From Candidatus Woesearchaeota archaeon (lineage in GTDB: Archaea; Nanobdellota; Nanobdellia; Woesearchaeales; GW2011-AR9), in NCBI GenBank assembly GCA_945861715.1, contig CAMAVK010000003.1, positions 129,344 to 193,343 of the forward strand: a stretch of DNA of 64,000 nucleotides. Direction: 5' to 3'. The translations under genes were made by a program, and so were the position numbers. The notes below the pieces were generated by a model. It saw nothing but the letters and a program-made list of their open reading frames with translations, made no database searches and had not been told where the DNA came from. Position 1 is the stretch's first letter. Each line of letters opens with the position of its first letter. Shown one piece after another: positions 10,231-19,497 of the stretch.

Positions 10231-10614
10231 ATGTCCATAAAACTCACTCTAAACGATTACTACAACGCACTCAGTCTAGTGGAGTATCGCACTATTTCTC
10301 AAATCACCAAAAATATCTTTGAGGCAAAAGGCCTCCAGGATCCTGAAACAATACAAGACATCCACTATGCAGATAACCGTATTCCTGGGTTCACCTACAA
10401 GCGATATCAGGCACTCAATCGTCTTGTATCTGATAGGTTAGCAACCAGAGATTTCATACCTCTCAATCCTCAACAACAAGAACGAAATGCAACGCTACAC
10501 CCAGAAAGTTTCGATCGCACAATACCCCGATCAATATGGAAAAAACTACCAACCGGAGTCAGAGACAGGAATCCAAACGGATTATTTAGTATCGATGACC
10601 TAGTACCCGCATAA
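10231..10614 (+). CDS. Hypothetical protein, 127 aa
   Basis: Unrecognised soluble protein, helical, starting MSIKLTLNDYYNALSLVEY. The ORF is open 30 codons further upstream, but that extension overlaps the divergent DUF1653 gene and has no protein-like character, so ATG 10231 is preferred. No domain or metal-binding motif is visible. Confidence 0.5.
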   Translation: MSIKLTLNDYYNALSLVEYRTISQITKNIFEAKGLQDPETIQDIHYADNRIPGFTYKRYQALNRLVSDRLATRDFIPLNPQQQERNATLHPESFDRTIPRSIWKKLPTGVRDRNPNGLFSIDDLVPA

Positions 10615-10663
10615 TCACGAATAATAAAATACTTTCTAAAGAATAAAAAAATCTAATCTAAAA

Positions 10664-11539
10664 CTACTTCTTCAACGCTTGAACACACAATTCAGTTACA
10701 TCGATTGCATTTGTTGAATGACCAATCGTATTTGTACTCACAACCTTAAACACACCTGCCTTTTTCATAATTTTAAGTGCATCATCAGCAAATAAACCAT
10801 GAACACACATTGCCGTAATAGTCTTAGCACCCTGTGCCTTAGCTAACTTCGCAGCCTCTGCAATCGTATGACCAGTTGATATAATATCATCCACAATGAC
10901 AACATTTTTACCCTTAATTTCAACAGGCTTCAATTGCTTCACTGCAACGTGAGACGAACTAAACCGAGTTTTATGTAATACAGTACATTCAACTCCTGCA
11001 TGCTTAGCAATAACCTCTGCCCATTGATAGGATTCCCCATCTGGCCCAATAATGACTGCATTACGCACTCTCTTCTTAACCCAATCCCCAATTAATCCAT
11101 TCGTTGTCAAACATTGAGTTTTGCACGAAAACACCTCATTAAGTGATTTATACCGATGCAAATGAGGATCAATAGTAATCACTTCATCAAATGTGGAGCT
11201 AAAATGCTTACCCATAATTTTAGAGCTAATCGCTTCACCTGGATGAAACCGCTTATCCTGTCTCATATACGCTAAATACGGAGCAACTAATACCACACGT
11301 TTCGCACCCAAATCCCGTGCTGTTTCACCAGCAAAAATCACATCAAAAAAAGACATATCAGGGCTCGGTTGAAATCCTTGGACAATAACTACCTCTTGAC
11401 CCTTCAAATTTTCATGAAATCGCAAATAAAAGTCTCCATCAGGAAACGCACCAATAGTAAGAGGAGAATATTTCGCCTTCAATTGTTTTGCAATCCCTTT
11501 TGCAATTTTCTCAGAATTCCCGCAGCTAGTAATAATCAT
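10664..11539 (-). CDS. prs: Ribose-phosphate pyrophosphokinase
   Basis: A normal archaeal-length PRPP synthetase (291 aa). Visible motifs are MIITSCGNSEKIAKGIAK at the N-terminus, LVAPYLAYMRQDKRFHPGEAIS, ITIDPHLHRY with the catalytic-region His, GPDGES, and the PRPP loop VDDIISTGHT. It makes PRPP for nucleotide synthesis. It differs clearly from the 409-aa homologue at 3055-4284 and is the better candidate for the housekeeping enzyme. Confidence 0.93.
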   Translation of the reverse strand: MIITSCGNSEKIAKGIAKQLKAKYSPLTIGAFPDGDFYLRFHENLKGQEVVIVQGFQPSPDMSFFDVIFAGETARDLGAKRVVLVAPYLAYMRQDKRFHPGEAISSKIMGKHFSSTFDEVITIDPHLHRYKSLNEVFSCKTQCLTTNGLIGDWVKKRVRNAVIIGPDGESYQWAEVIAKHAGVECTVLHKTRFSSSHVAVKQLKPVEIKGKNVVIVDDIISTGHTIAEAAKLAKAQGAKTITAMCVHGLFADDALKIMKKAGVFKVVSTNTIGHSTNAIDVTELCVQALKK

Positions 11540-11628
11540 ATCACATCAACCTCTTAATACCTCCTCAGCAATCAGGCCTTAAATATCTTACGTATGTCGT
11601 ACTTTTTAAAGTAATAATTTCTTAAATC

Positions 11629-12330
11629 CTAATACCCAAGCTTCTTCTCCGCTACTCTCGCATTCAAATCAGCAGTAAGTTGCAAATGATACACATCCGA
11701 TACGCCACACATCGCTGGATTTACCTTCTCCATAAACCACTTCAACTTTTCTATATCACCCGCAATTAATCCATAACTTGTAACTAGATTTTTTCGATAA
11801 AATGCGCAAATAATCTTCTCATGAGCTAGATGGTTTCGTTCCTGCTCCACTGTAAAAGGCGGATTAGCACACGAAATAAAACGTAACCGATACCCACTCT
11901 CTCCACCAAAAACAAATCCAAACAATAAACGCGTTCGTTTCATATGAAACTTATTTGTTAACACTGTTAAATCTGTAACTCCTATTTCATCAAGCATTAC
12001 CCGAGAATAAAACGCGTTAGAAAACGTATCCTTGGACTTTTCCTCACACATAATTTTAGACGATGGAACACCTAAAGAAATCAAATAATTCGCAAGACAA
12101 CGAGCCTCACTAATATTCTCCTCATCCCTTCGATACGTCCGGCCAGTTGTCGTAAGAATAAAATCAAACTTATGATGAATCAAAACAGCAGCATCGCAGC
12201 GAATCTTACTTCGAACATTAACTTGACCTGCATCCGTCATCCCGCCACATAACACAATAAGGACTTTCTTCCCTATATTGTCACTTACATTAATAATTTT
12301 GTTTTTATCGCTCTTTACTTTAGTCATCAT
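11629..12330 (-). CDS. DUF218/YdcF-like protein
   Basis: The 233-residue protein has the DUF218 signature: a VLCGG strand-loop near the start, a DFILTTTGRT segment, SEARCLANYLISLGVPSSKI, then EEKSKDTFSNA, and LTVLTNKFHMKR. DUF218 proteins have a Rossmann-like fold; some are implicated in envelope or vancomycin-related functions in bacteria, but the activity is unsettled. No membrane segment is visible, so it would be cytosolic here. Confidence 0.75.
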   Translation of the reverse strand: MMTKVKSDKNKIINVSDNIGKKVLIVLCGGMTDAGQVNVRSKIRCDAAVLIHHKFDFILTTTGRTYRRDEENISEARCLANYLISLGVPSSKIMCEEKSKDTFSNAFYSRVMLDEIGVTDLTVLTNKFHMKRTRLLFGFVFGGESGYRLRFISCANPPFTVEQERNHLAHEKIICAFYRKNLVTSYGLIAGDIEKLKWFMEKVNPAMCGVSDVYHLQLTADLNARVAEKKLGY

Positions 12331-12409
12331 CTCAACAACACTACCAATAAGAACCTCTTATTAACCTTACGAAACCAAACACAAACTAACGGATACCACA
12401 CAAGAAACC

Positions 12410-12420
12410 TTTTTAAATAA
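12410..12420 (+). promoter_or_regulatory. Promoter and leader of rpl15e
   Basis: TTTTTAAATAA at 12410-12420 would start transcription near 12442, leaving a leader of about 60 nt before ATG 12506. A clear CGGAGG Shine-Dalgarno lies 7 nt before the ATG. A leader this long is unusual in the window, so post-transcriptional control of L15e is possible. Confidence 0.5.
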
Positions 12421-12505
12421 CCCCTCAATTACTCAACATAACAGACATGTAGGGTTGCTCCCCTGAATCTGTTGCAAGCAAAAGCACCAATAAACGGAGG
12501 CAAAA

Positions 12506-13018
12506 ATGGGATTATACAAATATATTAAAGAAGCGTGGAAAAAACCACGAGAAAACCAAGGCGAAGCATTTAAACAAAAATTAATGGAATGGCGCCGGGA
12601 TCCAGTAACTCTTGTTATTCAACATCCAACTCGACTAGACCGAGCTCGCTCAGTAGGATACCGAGCAAAGCAAGGCTACATTATTGTGAGACAACGTGTT
12701 ATGCGTGGTGGTCACATTCGACCAGATTTCAGTGGTGGAAGACGACCAAAGCGATACACCCAGCGACTTGATCTTAGAAAAAATTACCAACAAGTAGCTG
12801 AAGAAAGAGTTGCAAAGAAATACGTAAATCTTGCTGTACTAAATTCATACGAACTAGCAAAAGACGGAAAGCACGCATGGTTTGAAGTAATCTTGGTTGA
12901 CCCACATCACCCTGTGATTATCGCAGACCCACGAATCAACTGGATTTGCAAACAATCAAACCAAAGCCGAGTATTCGCAGGAAAAACCGCAGCAGGAAAA
13001 CGCGGTCGCGGTTTGTAA
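12506..13018 (+). CDS. rpl15e: 50S ribosomal protein L15e
   Basis: Clear L15e: MGLYKYIKEAWKKP at the N-terminus, HPTRLDRARSVGYRAKQGY, a basic GGRRPKRY segment and a C-terminal GKTAAGKRGRGL tail. At 170 residues it is about 20 shorter than most archaeal L15e, mainly at the C-terminus, as often seen in reduced archaeal genomes. L15e is found only in archaea and eukaryotes and so supports the domain assignment. Confidence 0.96.
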   Translation: MGLYKYIKEAWKKPRENQGEAFKQKLMEWRRDPVTLVIQHPTRLDRARSVGYRAKQGYIIVRQRVMRGGHIRPDFSGGRRPKRYTQRLDLRKNYQQVAEERVAKKYVNLAVLNSYELAKDGKHAWFEVILVDPHHPVIIADPRINWICKQSNQSRVFAGKTAAGKRGRGL

Positions 13019-13050
13019 TCTTTTTGAATCATTTTTTCTTTTTTTATATT
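13019..13050 (+). terminator. Poly-T terminator after rpl15e
   Basis: Directly after the stop codon the plus strand has three T-runs of five to seven bases. Archaeal RNA polymerase terminates at such U-tracts without a hairpin. Confidence 0.45.
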
Positions 13051-13169
13051 CTAAGTAATATCTGTATTCTCCATCTGCATATCTTTTAGTGGGATTTCTA
13101 TTAGGATATTTTATTCTCGAAAAAACACTCACAAATTATTATTAGTGGCTAGTAAAAAAAACAAAAAAA

Positions 13170-14276
13170 TCATCCAAAAATCTTCTTCAAAAATCCAACC
13201 GACGGTTTCTCCTCACCAAACTGTTTTAACAATTCGGATTGTTTTTTAGTAACCTTCTTTGGAACTTCGATTCGAACTTTTACCATCTGATCGCCAGGAT
13301 TCCCACCATGTACCGAAGGTAATCCCTTGCCTCGCATTCTAAACACAGTCTCAGAGTGCGTCCCAGCGGGAATAGTTAAATCAGCTTTCGAGTCAAGTGT
13401 AGGAACTTCAATGGAGTCCCCAAGTACTGCTTGCGTAAACGAAATCGGAATAGTGATTAACACATCCTGTTCATCTACTTCAAAGAATTTGTCATCTTTA
13501 TAATGGACCTCAACGTACAAATCCCCGGACTCTCCACCATGGTCTCCCATTTGTCCTTCGCCACGTACCCGAAGACGCATACTATCTTCAACACCAGCAG
13601 GAATTGCAACTTCAATTTCTTTACGTTTACGAACTGCTCCTTCCCCATCACATGTTGAACACGCTTTTGTACCTCTCTCCCCCGTACCGCGACAGGTTCC
13701 ACAAGGCCCAGTTTGCGCAAAAATACCAAATGGTGTTCGTTGTGTTCGCTTAATAACGCCAGCTCCCTTACAATCACCACACTTCTCAAATGAAGTGAAT
13801 CCTTTCCCATCACAATCAGCACAGCGATCTAACTTATTTAATTCAATAGATTTTGTAACACCATGTAACACTTCTTGCAACGTAATTTCCATCTCATACA
13901 ACAAATCAGCTCCTCGTCGATGACGTCGCCCACCACTACCACCAAAAATGGAATCAAACACTCCATCAAAGTCTCCAAATCCGCCACCGCGAAACTGGGA
14001 CATAATATCGGAGAAATCATATCCTTGCTGTCCATGAGCACCAGCTTGATCCATACTTTCAGAACCAAATTGATCATAGTGAGCACGTTTCTTATCATCA
14101 CTTAACGTTGCAGCAGCTACTGAGAATTCCTTAAATTTCTCTTCGTACTCTTTCTTTTTCTCTTCTGGAGCACGATCCGGATGATATTGCATCGCCAACT
14201 TCTTGTACGCTTTTTTAATATCTTCCTTGGTTGCACCTTTTGCAACTCCTAACATATCATAATAGTTTTTGCTCAT
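13170..14276 (-). CDS. dnaJ: Chaperone DnaJ (Hsp40)
   Basis: A 368-residue class I DnaJ. The J-domain carries HPD (QYHPDRAPE near residue 31). A Gly/Phe-rich linker follows, then four zinc-binding repeats (CADCDGKG, CGDCKGAG, CGTCRGTG, CSTCDGEG) and the C-terminal substrate domain ending near FLKKIFG. It delivers substrates to DnaK and stimulates its ATPase. Its start overlaps the stop of the HD-domain gene by 4 nt (ATGA), so the two are translationally coupled. Confidence 0.96.
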   Translation of the reverse strand: MSKNYYDMLGVAKGATKEDIKKAYKKLAMQYHPDRAPEEKKKEYEEKFKEFSVAAATLSDDKKRAHYDQFGSESMDQAGAHGQQGYDFSDIMSQFRGGGFGDFDGVFDSIFGGSGGRRHRRGADLLYEMEITLQEVLHGVTKSIELNKLDRCADCDGKGFTSFEKCGDCKGAGVIKRTQRTPFGIFAQTGPCGTCRGTGERGTKACSTCDGEGAVRKRKEIEVAIPAGVEDSMRLRVRGEGQMGDHGGESGDLYVEVHYKDDKFFEVDEQDVLITIPISFTQAVLGDSIEVPTLDSKADLTIPAGTHSETVFRMRGKGLPSVHGGNPGDQMVKVRIEVPKKVTKKQSELLKQFGEEKPSVGFLKKIFG

Positions 14277-14965
14277 GGGACCACCTGTACATGTTCTATC
14301 TCACCTGACTCTACAACTCGTGCAAGTTCATCGGCACTAAAATCTAAAATCTCAAATATTTTTTTTTCAATTGCAACCACATGCGTTGCATACGCTGCCC
14401 ACCAGCTAGGTGGGTGTGAATACTGATTTTGTAAATATAATAATCTCTCTTCAATACTAACTACATTATTTTTAAACACGCGAAAATCACTATAGTGCAC
14501 AATCATCTGTTCCCATGAATCCGCAACCGTACTCGCACCCAAATTCTTGAGAGCCACAGCAAGTTCAGGAAAATCATCTTTAAATATTTCATGCGCGACT
14601 TCAGTTTCATTATGGACTGGAAATTTTTTCTTCATCTCAGTCCAAAAATCAATTTGCCTAGCACTCAACGTTTCGCCCTTATGCGCACCTGACCCAAATT
14701 CCTTAATTCCTATCATCTTAAACAAATCATGAAGTACCGCAAGTCTCTCAACAAACTCAACATTCAATTCTACTCCCTTAGCAACAAGCAATGTCGCAAT
14801 AACCACCGCTACCCGATGCACTCTACCACAATGCACCCTCACATTATGTGGAACATGATACTCCTCAAAAAATTCCCGACACTGCGCTCTACTTGGGATA
14901 GCTACATCCTGGGCAACACGTGGTACTTGTTTGTTCTCCCCCATATTCAATTGAGTTGGCATCAT
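14273..14965 (-). CDS. HD-domain phosphohydrolase-like protein
   Basis: The 230-aa protein has HCGRVHRVAVV (first His), LAVLHDLFKMIG (the HD pair), EVAHEIF and further acidic residues downstream, matching the HD superfamily of metal-dependent phosphohydrolases. The substrate is unknown. It lies between dnaK and dnaJ, overlapping dnaJ by 4 nt, so it is part of a chaperone operon, an unusual place for an HD protein. A tandem ATG (14965/14962) leaves the exact start open. Confidence 0.78.
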   Translation of the reverse strand: MMPTQLNMGENKQVPRVAQDVAIPSRAQCREFFEEYHVPHNVRVHCGRVHRVAVVIATLLVAKGVELNVEFVERLAVLHDLFKMIGIKEFGSGAHKGETLSARQIDFWTEMKKKFPVHNETEVAHEIFKDDFPELAVALKNLGASTVADSWEQMIVHYSDFRVFKNNVVSIEERLLYLQNQYSHPPSWWAAYATHVVAIEKKIFEILDFSADELARVVESGEIEHVQVVP

Positions 14966-15021
14966 GTTCTATTATCACAAAAAATATCTCTTAAAACCAG
15001 TTACATCAAACATTAAATAAT

Positions 15022-15037
15022 AAAAAAAATAAAAAAA
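15022..15037 (-). terminator. Poly-T tract after dnaK (minus strand)
   Basis: On the minus strand, downstream of the dnaK stop, two runs of eight and seven T separated by A could terminate the grpE-dnaK transcript before the HD-domain gene, which has its own TATA-like sequence. Confidence 0.4.
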
Positions 15038-15068
15038 GTCGCTCAAACGAATAAAGAAAAAAAGAAAA

Positions 15069-16919
15069 TTACTTCTTCTTCTTCTCCTTACTCTCCTCAG
15101 ATTTCTTCTCGGTAAACTCAGCGTCCACTACGTTGTCATCTCCCTTGGCCTCAGCTCCATCAGCACCAGCATCGCCTGCTTGAGATTGAGCATAGATCTT
15201 AGCACCAATCTCTTGAACAACTTTGTTAAGCTCTTCAATGCGTGCGTTAATAGTTGCAGGGTCTCCCCCAGTTCGAGCATCTTCTACTTGTTTAAGTTTA
15301 GCTTCAACTCTACCCTTGGTATCGGAATCAACCTTAGCTCCAAACTCATCAAGAACCTTTCGAGTTTGATACACAACCGAATCTGCATTATTCTCAGCTT
15401 CAACTTTAGTTCGTCTGCGTTCATCTTCAGCTTCGTTTGCCACTGCTTCATTTCGCATCTTTTCAACTTCTTCTTTAGATAAAGCACCAGTTCCCGAAAT
15501 TTGAATCTTATGTGACTTTCCAGTTCCTAAGTCTTTAGCAGATACATTCACAATTCCGTTTGCATCTAAATCAAACGAAACTTCAATTTGTGGAATTCCT
15601 CTTGGTGCAGGTGGAATACCAACTAAATCAAATTGACCAAGTGCCTTGTTGTCACCAAACATCGAACGTTCTCCTTGACCAACACGAATGGTAACTGCTG
15701 TTTGACTATCAGCCGCTGTTGAGAAAATCTGAGACTTCTTAGTAGGAATAGTTGTATTTCTCTCAATAAGTCGAGTGAAAACTCCACCCAGTGTTTCAAT
15801 TCCTAAAGACAATGGGGTAACATCAAGAAGTAAAACATCTTTGATTTCTCCACCAATAACTCCTGCTTGAATAGCTGCACCAATAGCAACAGCTTCATCT
15901 GGATTTACGGACTTATCTCCATCTTTTCCAGCCAACTTAAAGACAAGTTGTTGAACTGACGGAATTCGAGTGGAACCACCAACAAAAATAACTTTGTTGA
16001 TGTCAGTTTGCGTCATCTTCGCATCTTTAAGTGCGTTCTTAACTGGACCTTCAAGGCGTCGTAAAATATCAGAAATCATCTCCTCGAATTTAGCTCGAGT
16101 TAATTCTTCCTTAATATGCTTTGGACCATTTTGATCCGCAGTAATAAATGGAATATTAATCTCGGCTTTTTGCTTACTTGAAAGTTCAATTTTAGCTTTT
16201 TCAGATGCTTCTTTAAGTCGTTGAACAGCAGTAGGGTCAGTAGCTAAATTGATACCTGTATTTTTCTTGAAGTTATCCATAACCCACTTCATGATTAACT
16301 CATCAATATCATCTCCACCAAGAAAGTTATCTCCTGAGGTTGATTTTACTTCAAAGACACCATCTCCGAGTTCAAGAATGGAAACGTCAAACGTTCCACC
16401 ACCAAAGTCAAATACTAAAATTGTGTGATCATTGGTTTTCTCAAGACCATAAGCAAGTGATGCTGCTGTTGGCTCGTTAATAATTCTCAGAACATTAAGA
16501 CCAGCAATTTCTCCTGCATGCTTGGTTGCTTGACGTTGGGAATCATTAAAATATGCGGGAACTGTAATAACTGCGTTCGCAACCGTTGTACCCAAATAAC
16601 TCTCTGCATCTCGCTTCAATTTTTGTAGAATCATTGCTGAAATTTGCTCGGGTGAATAATCTTTATCATCAATTCTTATTTTCTCATTAGTACCCATCTT
16701 TCGTTTAATGGATCTAACTGTATGTAATGGATCAACAACCGTTTGATTTCGAGCAACTTGCCCAACCACAACTTCTGTATCCTTCACGTGAACAATAGAA
16801 GGAGTTGTTCGCTGACCCTCTGCGTTAGGGATAATAACTGCCTTCCCACCCTCAAGCACCGCCACTGCACTAAATGTGGTTCCTAAATCAATACCAATAG
16901 TTGCACCGTTTTTTGCCAT
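15069..16919 (-). CDS. dnaK: Chaperone DnaK (Hsp70)
   Basis: A 616-residue Hsp70 with all landmarks: [18 protein letters not shown] phosphate 1 motif, [33 protein letters not shown] phosphate 2, [12 protein letters not shown], the substrate domain with [14 protein letters not shown], and a helical lid ending in a Lys/Glu-rich tail. It refolds or holds client proteins with DnaJ and GrpE. GGAGG lies at good spacing before ATG 16919. Hsp70 in archaea is patchy and of bacterial origin; its presence is family knowledge rather than an anomaly here. Confidence 0.98.
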   Translation of the reverse strand: MAKNGATIGIDLGTTFSAVAVLEGGKAVIIPNAEGQRTTPSIVHVKDTEVVVGQVARNQTVVDPLHTVRSIKRKMGTNEKIRIDDKDYSPEQISAMILQKLKRDAESYLGTTVANAVITVPAYFNDSQRQATKHAGEIAGLNVLRIINEPTAASLAYGLEKTNDHTILVFDFGGGTFDVSILELGDGVFEVKSTSGDNFLGGDDIDELIMKWVMDNFKKNTGINLATDPTAVQRLKEASEKAKIELSSKQKAEINIPFITADQNGPKHIKEELTRAKFEEMISDILRRLEGPVKNALKDAKMTQTDINKVIFVGGSTRIPSVQQLVFKLAGKDGDKSVNPDEAVAIGAAIQAGVIGGEIKDVLLLDVTPLSLGIETLGGVFTRLIERNTTIPTKKSQIFSTAADSQTAVTIRVGQGERSMFGDNKALGQFDLVGIPPAPRGIPQIEVSFDLDANGIVNVSAKDLGTGKSHKIQISGTGALSKEEVEKMRNEAVANEAEDERRRTKVEAENNADSVVYQTRKVLDEFGAKVDSDTKGRVEAKLKQVEDARTGGDPATINARIEELNKVVQEIGAKIYAQSQAGDAGADGAEAKGDDNVVDAEFTEKKSEESKEKKKK

Positions 16920-17002
16920 TTTATATTTCCTCCAAATATGAACTTCAAATTTGATTATTTTGTCAATTATATTGTCTCAATTAACTCAGATTTAATCTAT
17001 CT

Positions 17003-17527
17003 CTACTTCTTACCACCGCTAATCTTTACCTTTGCATGACGCAACACAGCCCCATGTAAAATATACCCCTGTTGATATATTTCAATAACAGTATTCTCCT
17101 TCGCTGCATTTGGGACCTTCATGAGCGCCTCATGTGCGTACGGATCATATTGTTTACCCATTGCTTCCATAACCACAAGACCGTTATTCAATAACAAGTT
17201 TTGGAGTTGTGCATGGATGAGTTCCACTCCCTCAACGAGCGGGTGTTTATTGGCTTCAACAACATGTGCCTTAAGAGCTAACTCTAAGTTATCAACCACT
17301 GAGAGCAATTGCAACAACACATTCTTAGCAGCGAGCTTTTTCATATCATCTACTCGTCGCTCAGTCTGTTTTCGATAGTTATCAAAGTCCGCTTTCGATC
17401 GCAAAAGCGAATCCCGAAGCTCACTGAGTTCATCTCGTGGTACTTGTTCCTCTTGACCCGATTGTTGTTCCTCGTTAAGAGAGTCCTCAACTTTCAAGTT
17501 CAACTCTTCTTCATTTTTATGTGCCAT
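17003..17527 (-). CDS. grpE: Nucleotide exchange factor GrpE
   Basis: The 174-residue protein has an acidic N-terminus, a long coiled coil (LRDSLLRSKADFDNYRKQTE), the KNVLLQLLSVVDNLELAL helix, and the C-terminal beta-wing (YDPYAHEALMKVP, GYILHGAVLRHAKVKIS). It releases ADP from DnaK. ATG 17527 is chosen over the in-frame TTG at 17554, which has no RBS. It is the first gene of the minus-strand chaperone cluster. Confidence 0.95.
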   Translation of the reverse strand: MAHKNEEELNLKVEDSLNEEQQSGQEEQVPRDELSELRDSLLRSKADFDNYRKQTERRVDDMKKLAAKNVLLQLLSVVDNLELALKAHVVEANKHPLVEGVELIHAQLQNLLLNNGLVVMEAMGKQYDPYAHEALMKVPNAAKENTVIEIYQQGYILHGAVLRHAKVKISGGKK

Positions 17528-17575
17528 AGTTATTTTCTGTTGAGTTAAAGTCAACCAAGCTAGTTTAAAGGCAAC

Positions 17576-17586
17576 TTATATTTAAA
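17576..17586 (-). promoter_or_regulatory. TATA-like box of grpE
   Basis: Minus-strand TTTAAATATAA would place the grpE start site near 17555, giving a leader of about 28 nt. It lies only about 20 bp from the divergent box at 17603, so the two promoters could share a regulator. Confidence 0.5.
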
Positions 17587-17602
17587 CATTTCGTCACAAA
17601 GG

Positions 17603-17612
17603 TTTAAAAAAG
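17603..17612 (+). promoter_or_regulatory. TATA-like box of the divergent winged-helix gene
   Basis: TTTAAAAAAG is centred about 27 nt before ATG 17634, the spacing of a leaderless archaeal transcript. Confidence 0.5.
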
Positions 17613-17633
17613 CTTAACCCTTTACACAAAAAT

Positions 17634-18029
17634 ATGACTCATCATATCACTCTTCTTCGTGTGAGAAGAACATCATCAAGCGATGTAAATCACAATTTAC
17701 AATGGTTAGGAAATTCCTTAGGGCTTTTTGGGCTCAGAGATAAGGATAGCTCCTGTTTTCGTATATTTATTGCTCTAGTACGAAGATCACATAAAACAGA
17801 AAGTCTCTCAACAGATGACCTAGCAACCTCCTGCGACCTATCGCGAGCAACCGTTCTCCACCATTTAGAAAAACTCATTGAAGCAGGATTAGTTATAAAG
17901 GAAAAAGAAGGATTCATGATGAGAGAAAGTACCCTTGAACGTGTGGTAAAACAAATGCAACGAGACGTTGATCAAATCTTCAATGAACTAGAAGAAGTAG
18001 CAAAAGAAATCGATAACAAAATGGGATAA
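17634..18029 (+). CDS. Winged-helix DNA-binding regulator, candidate heat-shock regulator
   Basis: The 131-aa protein has a winged-helix core around residues 45-100 (LSTDDLATSCDLSRATVLHH as the recognition region, then LEKLIEAGLVIKEKEGF), and a C-terminal coiled coil (VVKQMQRDVDQIFNELEEV). The fold suits an ArsR/MarR-like dimeric repressor. It is divergent from grpE-dnaK with about 106 bp between start codons, so the inferred role is control of the chaperone genes and itself. It is not obviously the same family as Pyrococcus Phr, and no operator is proven. Confidence 0.78.
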   Translation: MTHHITLLRVRRTSSSDVNHNLQWLGNSLGLFGLRDKDSSCFRIFIALVRRSHKTESLSTDDLATSCDLSRATVLHHLEKLIEAGLVIKEKEGFMMRESTLERVVKQMQRDVDQIFNELEEVAKEIDNKMG

Positions 18030-18118
18030 ACACTCTATTTAAACTATTATCAGTATCTAATTCTAATCAAGTCTTCACAACAAATAAATTCTTAAATCCA
18101 ATGAAAACCTGAACAATC

Positions 18119-18622
18119 ATGAACCCTGAACAATTTTATGTACAAGCTCGCTCCTTTACAACGGCAGCGATTACAATTATTGAAGATAGTCAACTCTTTG
18201 TGGCAAATTACCAATTAGATCATCTATGCTATCGAGTTCAAAACGCTGATTTTTACAAAATAATGAAAAGTTTCCTTTCAACCCAAGGGCCATTGATCTC
18301 CGAGGCGCAAGTAAATGGCAGAGAAATAAGTACCTTCAAACTTGCCAACTCAGTTATAGTGCCCGGGAACCCGTTTCGCCAAATTAATATCATCGAGTTA
18401 CCTTCGCCAAAAAAGAAACTATATCCAACCGGTTTCGAACATCTTGAGTTTGTTGTTCCTGATATCGACCACTTCCAAAATAGCTATCCAAACCGACCAT
18501 TCGAACGCTCAAACCCAAATGGACAAAATCCTACATTGAGTTTACAATTCCCTCATTTCGCAGTAAAATTCCATGAACAATCACTCGAAGAAGTCATCGC
18601 GAAGGAACAAAGCCAAAAATAA
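18119..18622 (+). CDS. YecM-like VOC-superfamily protein
   Basis: The 167-aa protein follows the layout I recall for E. coli YecM: LDHLCYRVQN, GPLISEAQVNGREISTFKL, INIIELPSPKKKLYPTGFEH, LEFVVPD, PTLSLQF and the tail VKFHEQSLEEVIAKEQS. YecM has a vicinal-oxygen-chelate fold with conserved His/Glu that suggest metal binding; its reaction is unknown. ATG 18119 is 26 nt below a TTAAAT box. YecM is chiefly bacterial, so this gene may be transferred. Confidence 0.82.
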   Translation: MNPEQFYVQARSFTTAAITIIEDSQLFVANYQLDHLCYRVQNADFYKIMKSFLSTQGPLISEAQVNGREISTFKLANSVIVPGNPFRQINIIELPSPKKKLYPTGFEHLEFVVPDIDHFQNSYPNRPFERSNPNGQNPTLSLQFPHFAVKFHEQSLEEVIAKEQSQK

Positions 18623-18704
18623 CTAATTTTCAATTTTGATAATATCAAAACCCAGAACTATACGATGGAACCCCAAACTATATAATACCCTGGATATTAC
18701 CTCA

Positions 18705-19436
18705 ATGATGGTAAAAAGCACAGATGTGAAACAAACTACGAATATACCTATTTATCAGCCTAATCCTCAGCAAAAAAATCCAATAAATAAAAAAATCAAA
18801 CAAGAATCAATTATTGTCTGCTCAGCACATAACGACGACTTTGTAATCGGCGTCGGTGGAACAATAGCTAAATACATTCAAGAAAAAAAGAAAGTCACCG
18901 CCATAGTTTTCTCGTATGGTGAAAATTCGCATCCTTGGTTGAAAAAACAAGTCGTACAAAAAATGCGATCTAAAGAAGCAGAAGTTGCAGCTAAAATTCT
19001 AGGGTGCAAAGTAATCATATTTGATTTAAAAGAAAATCACTTTCTAGAAGACATCAAAACAAACCATCGTGACGAAAAACTCCAAAAAATATTTACCTCG
19101 CTCAAACCAAATAAAGTATTCACCCACTCAAGTGAAGATCCACACCCTGACCATCGCGCAGTACATGAAATTACTCTTGCATTATGCGCATCCTTACCTG
19201 TTCACCCAGAACTCTATGTATATCCCGTATGGAATGCGCTCACCTTCAAAACATCAAACCCTTCTTTATATATAGACATCAAAGAAACATTTTGGTTTAA
19301 ATTACGTGCACTTCGCGCATTTAGCTCCCAACAAATTCACATTATCTACCCCGTATTCCTACTCCTTTTTCGTGCATTTCGAGAAGGACTACGAATTCAT
19401 AGTCGATTCGCAGAAAAATTTTTCCGACTAAAATAA
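18705..19436 (+). CDS. PIG-L/LmbE family deacetylase
   Basis: About 243 aa with the PIG-L zinc motif AHNDDFVIGVGG (AHxDD) and the downstream HPDHRAVHE. The family removes N-acetyl groups from sugars such as GlcNAc-inositol or related glycoconjugates. The adjacent GT4 glycosyltransferase (62 nt downstream, same strand) suggests a surface-glycan or glycolipid role. ATG 18705 or 18708 is 23-26 nt below CTATATAATA; the upstream TTG at 18636 is rejected. Confidence 0.87.
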   Translation: MMVKSTDVKQTTNIPIYQPNPQQKNPINKKIKQESIIVCSAHNDDFVIGVGGTIAKYIQEKKKVTAIVFSYGENSHPWLKKQVVQKMRSKEAEVAAKILGCKVIIFDLKENHFLEDIKTNHRDEKLQKIFTSLKPNKVFTHSSEDPHPDHRAVHEITLALCASLPVHPELYVYPVWNALTFKTSNPSLYIDIKETFWFKLRALRAFSSQQIHIIYPVFLLLFRAFREGLRIHSRFAEKFFRLK

Positions 19437-19497
19437 AACTACTCAACCAATAGTAAACCACCACCACTCCCCAACCAGAAACAATTTCCATCCACCC

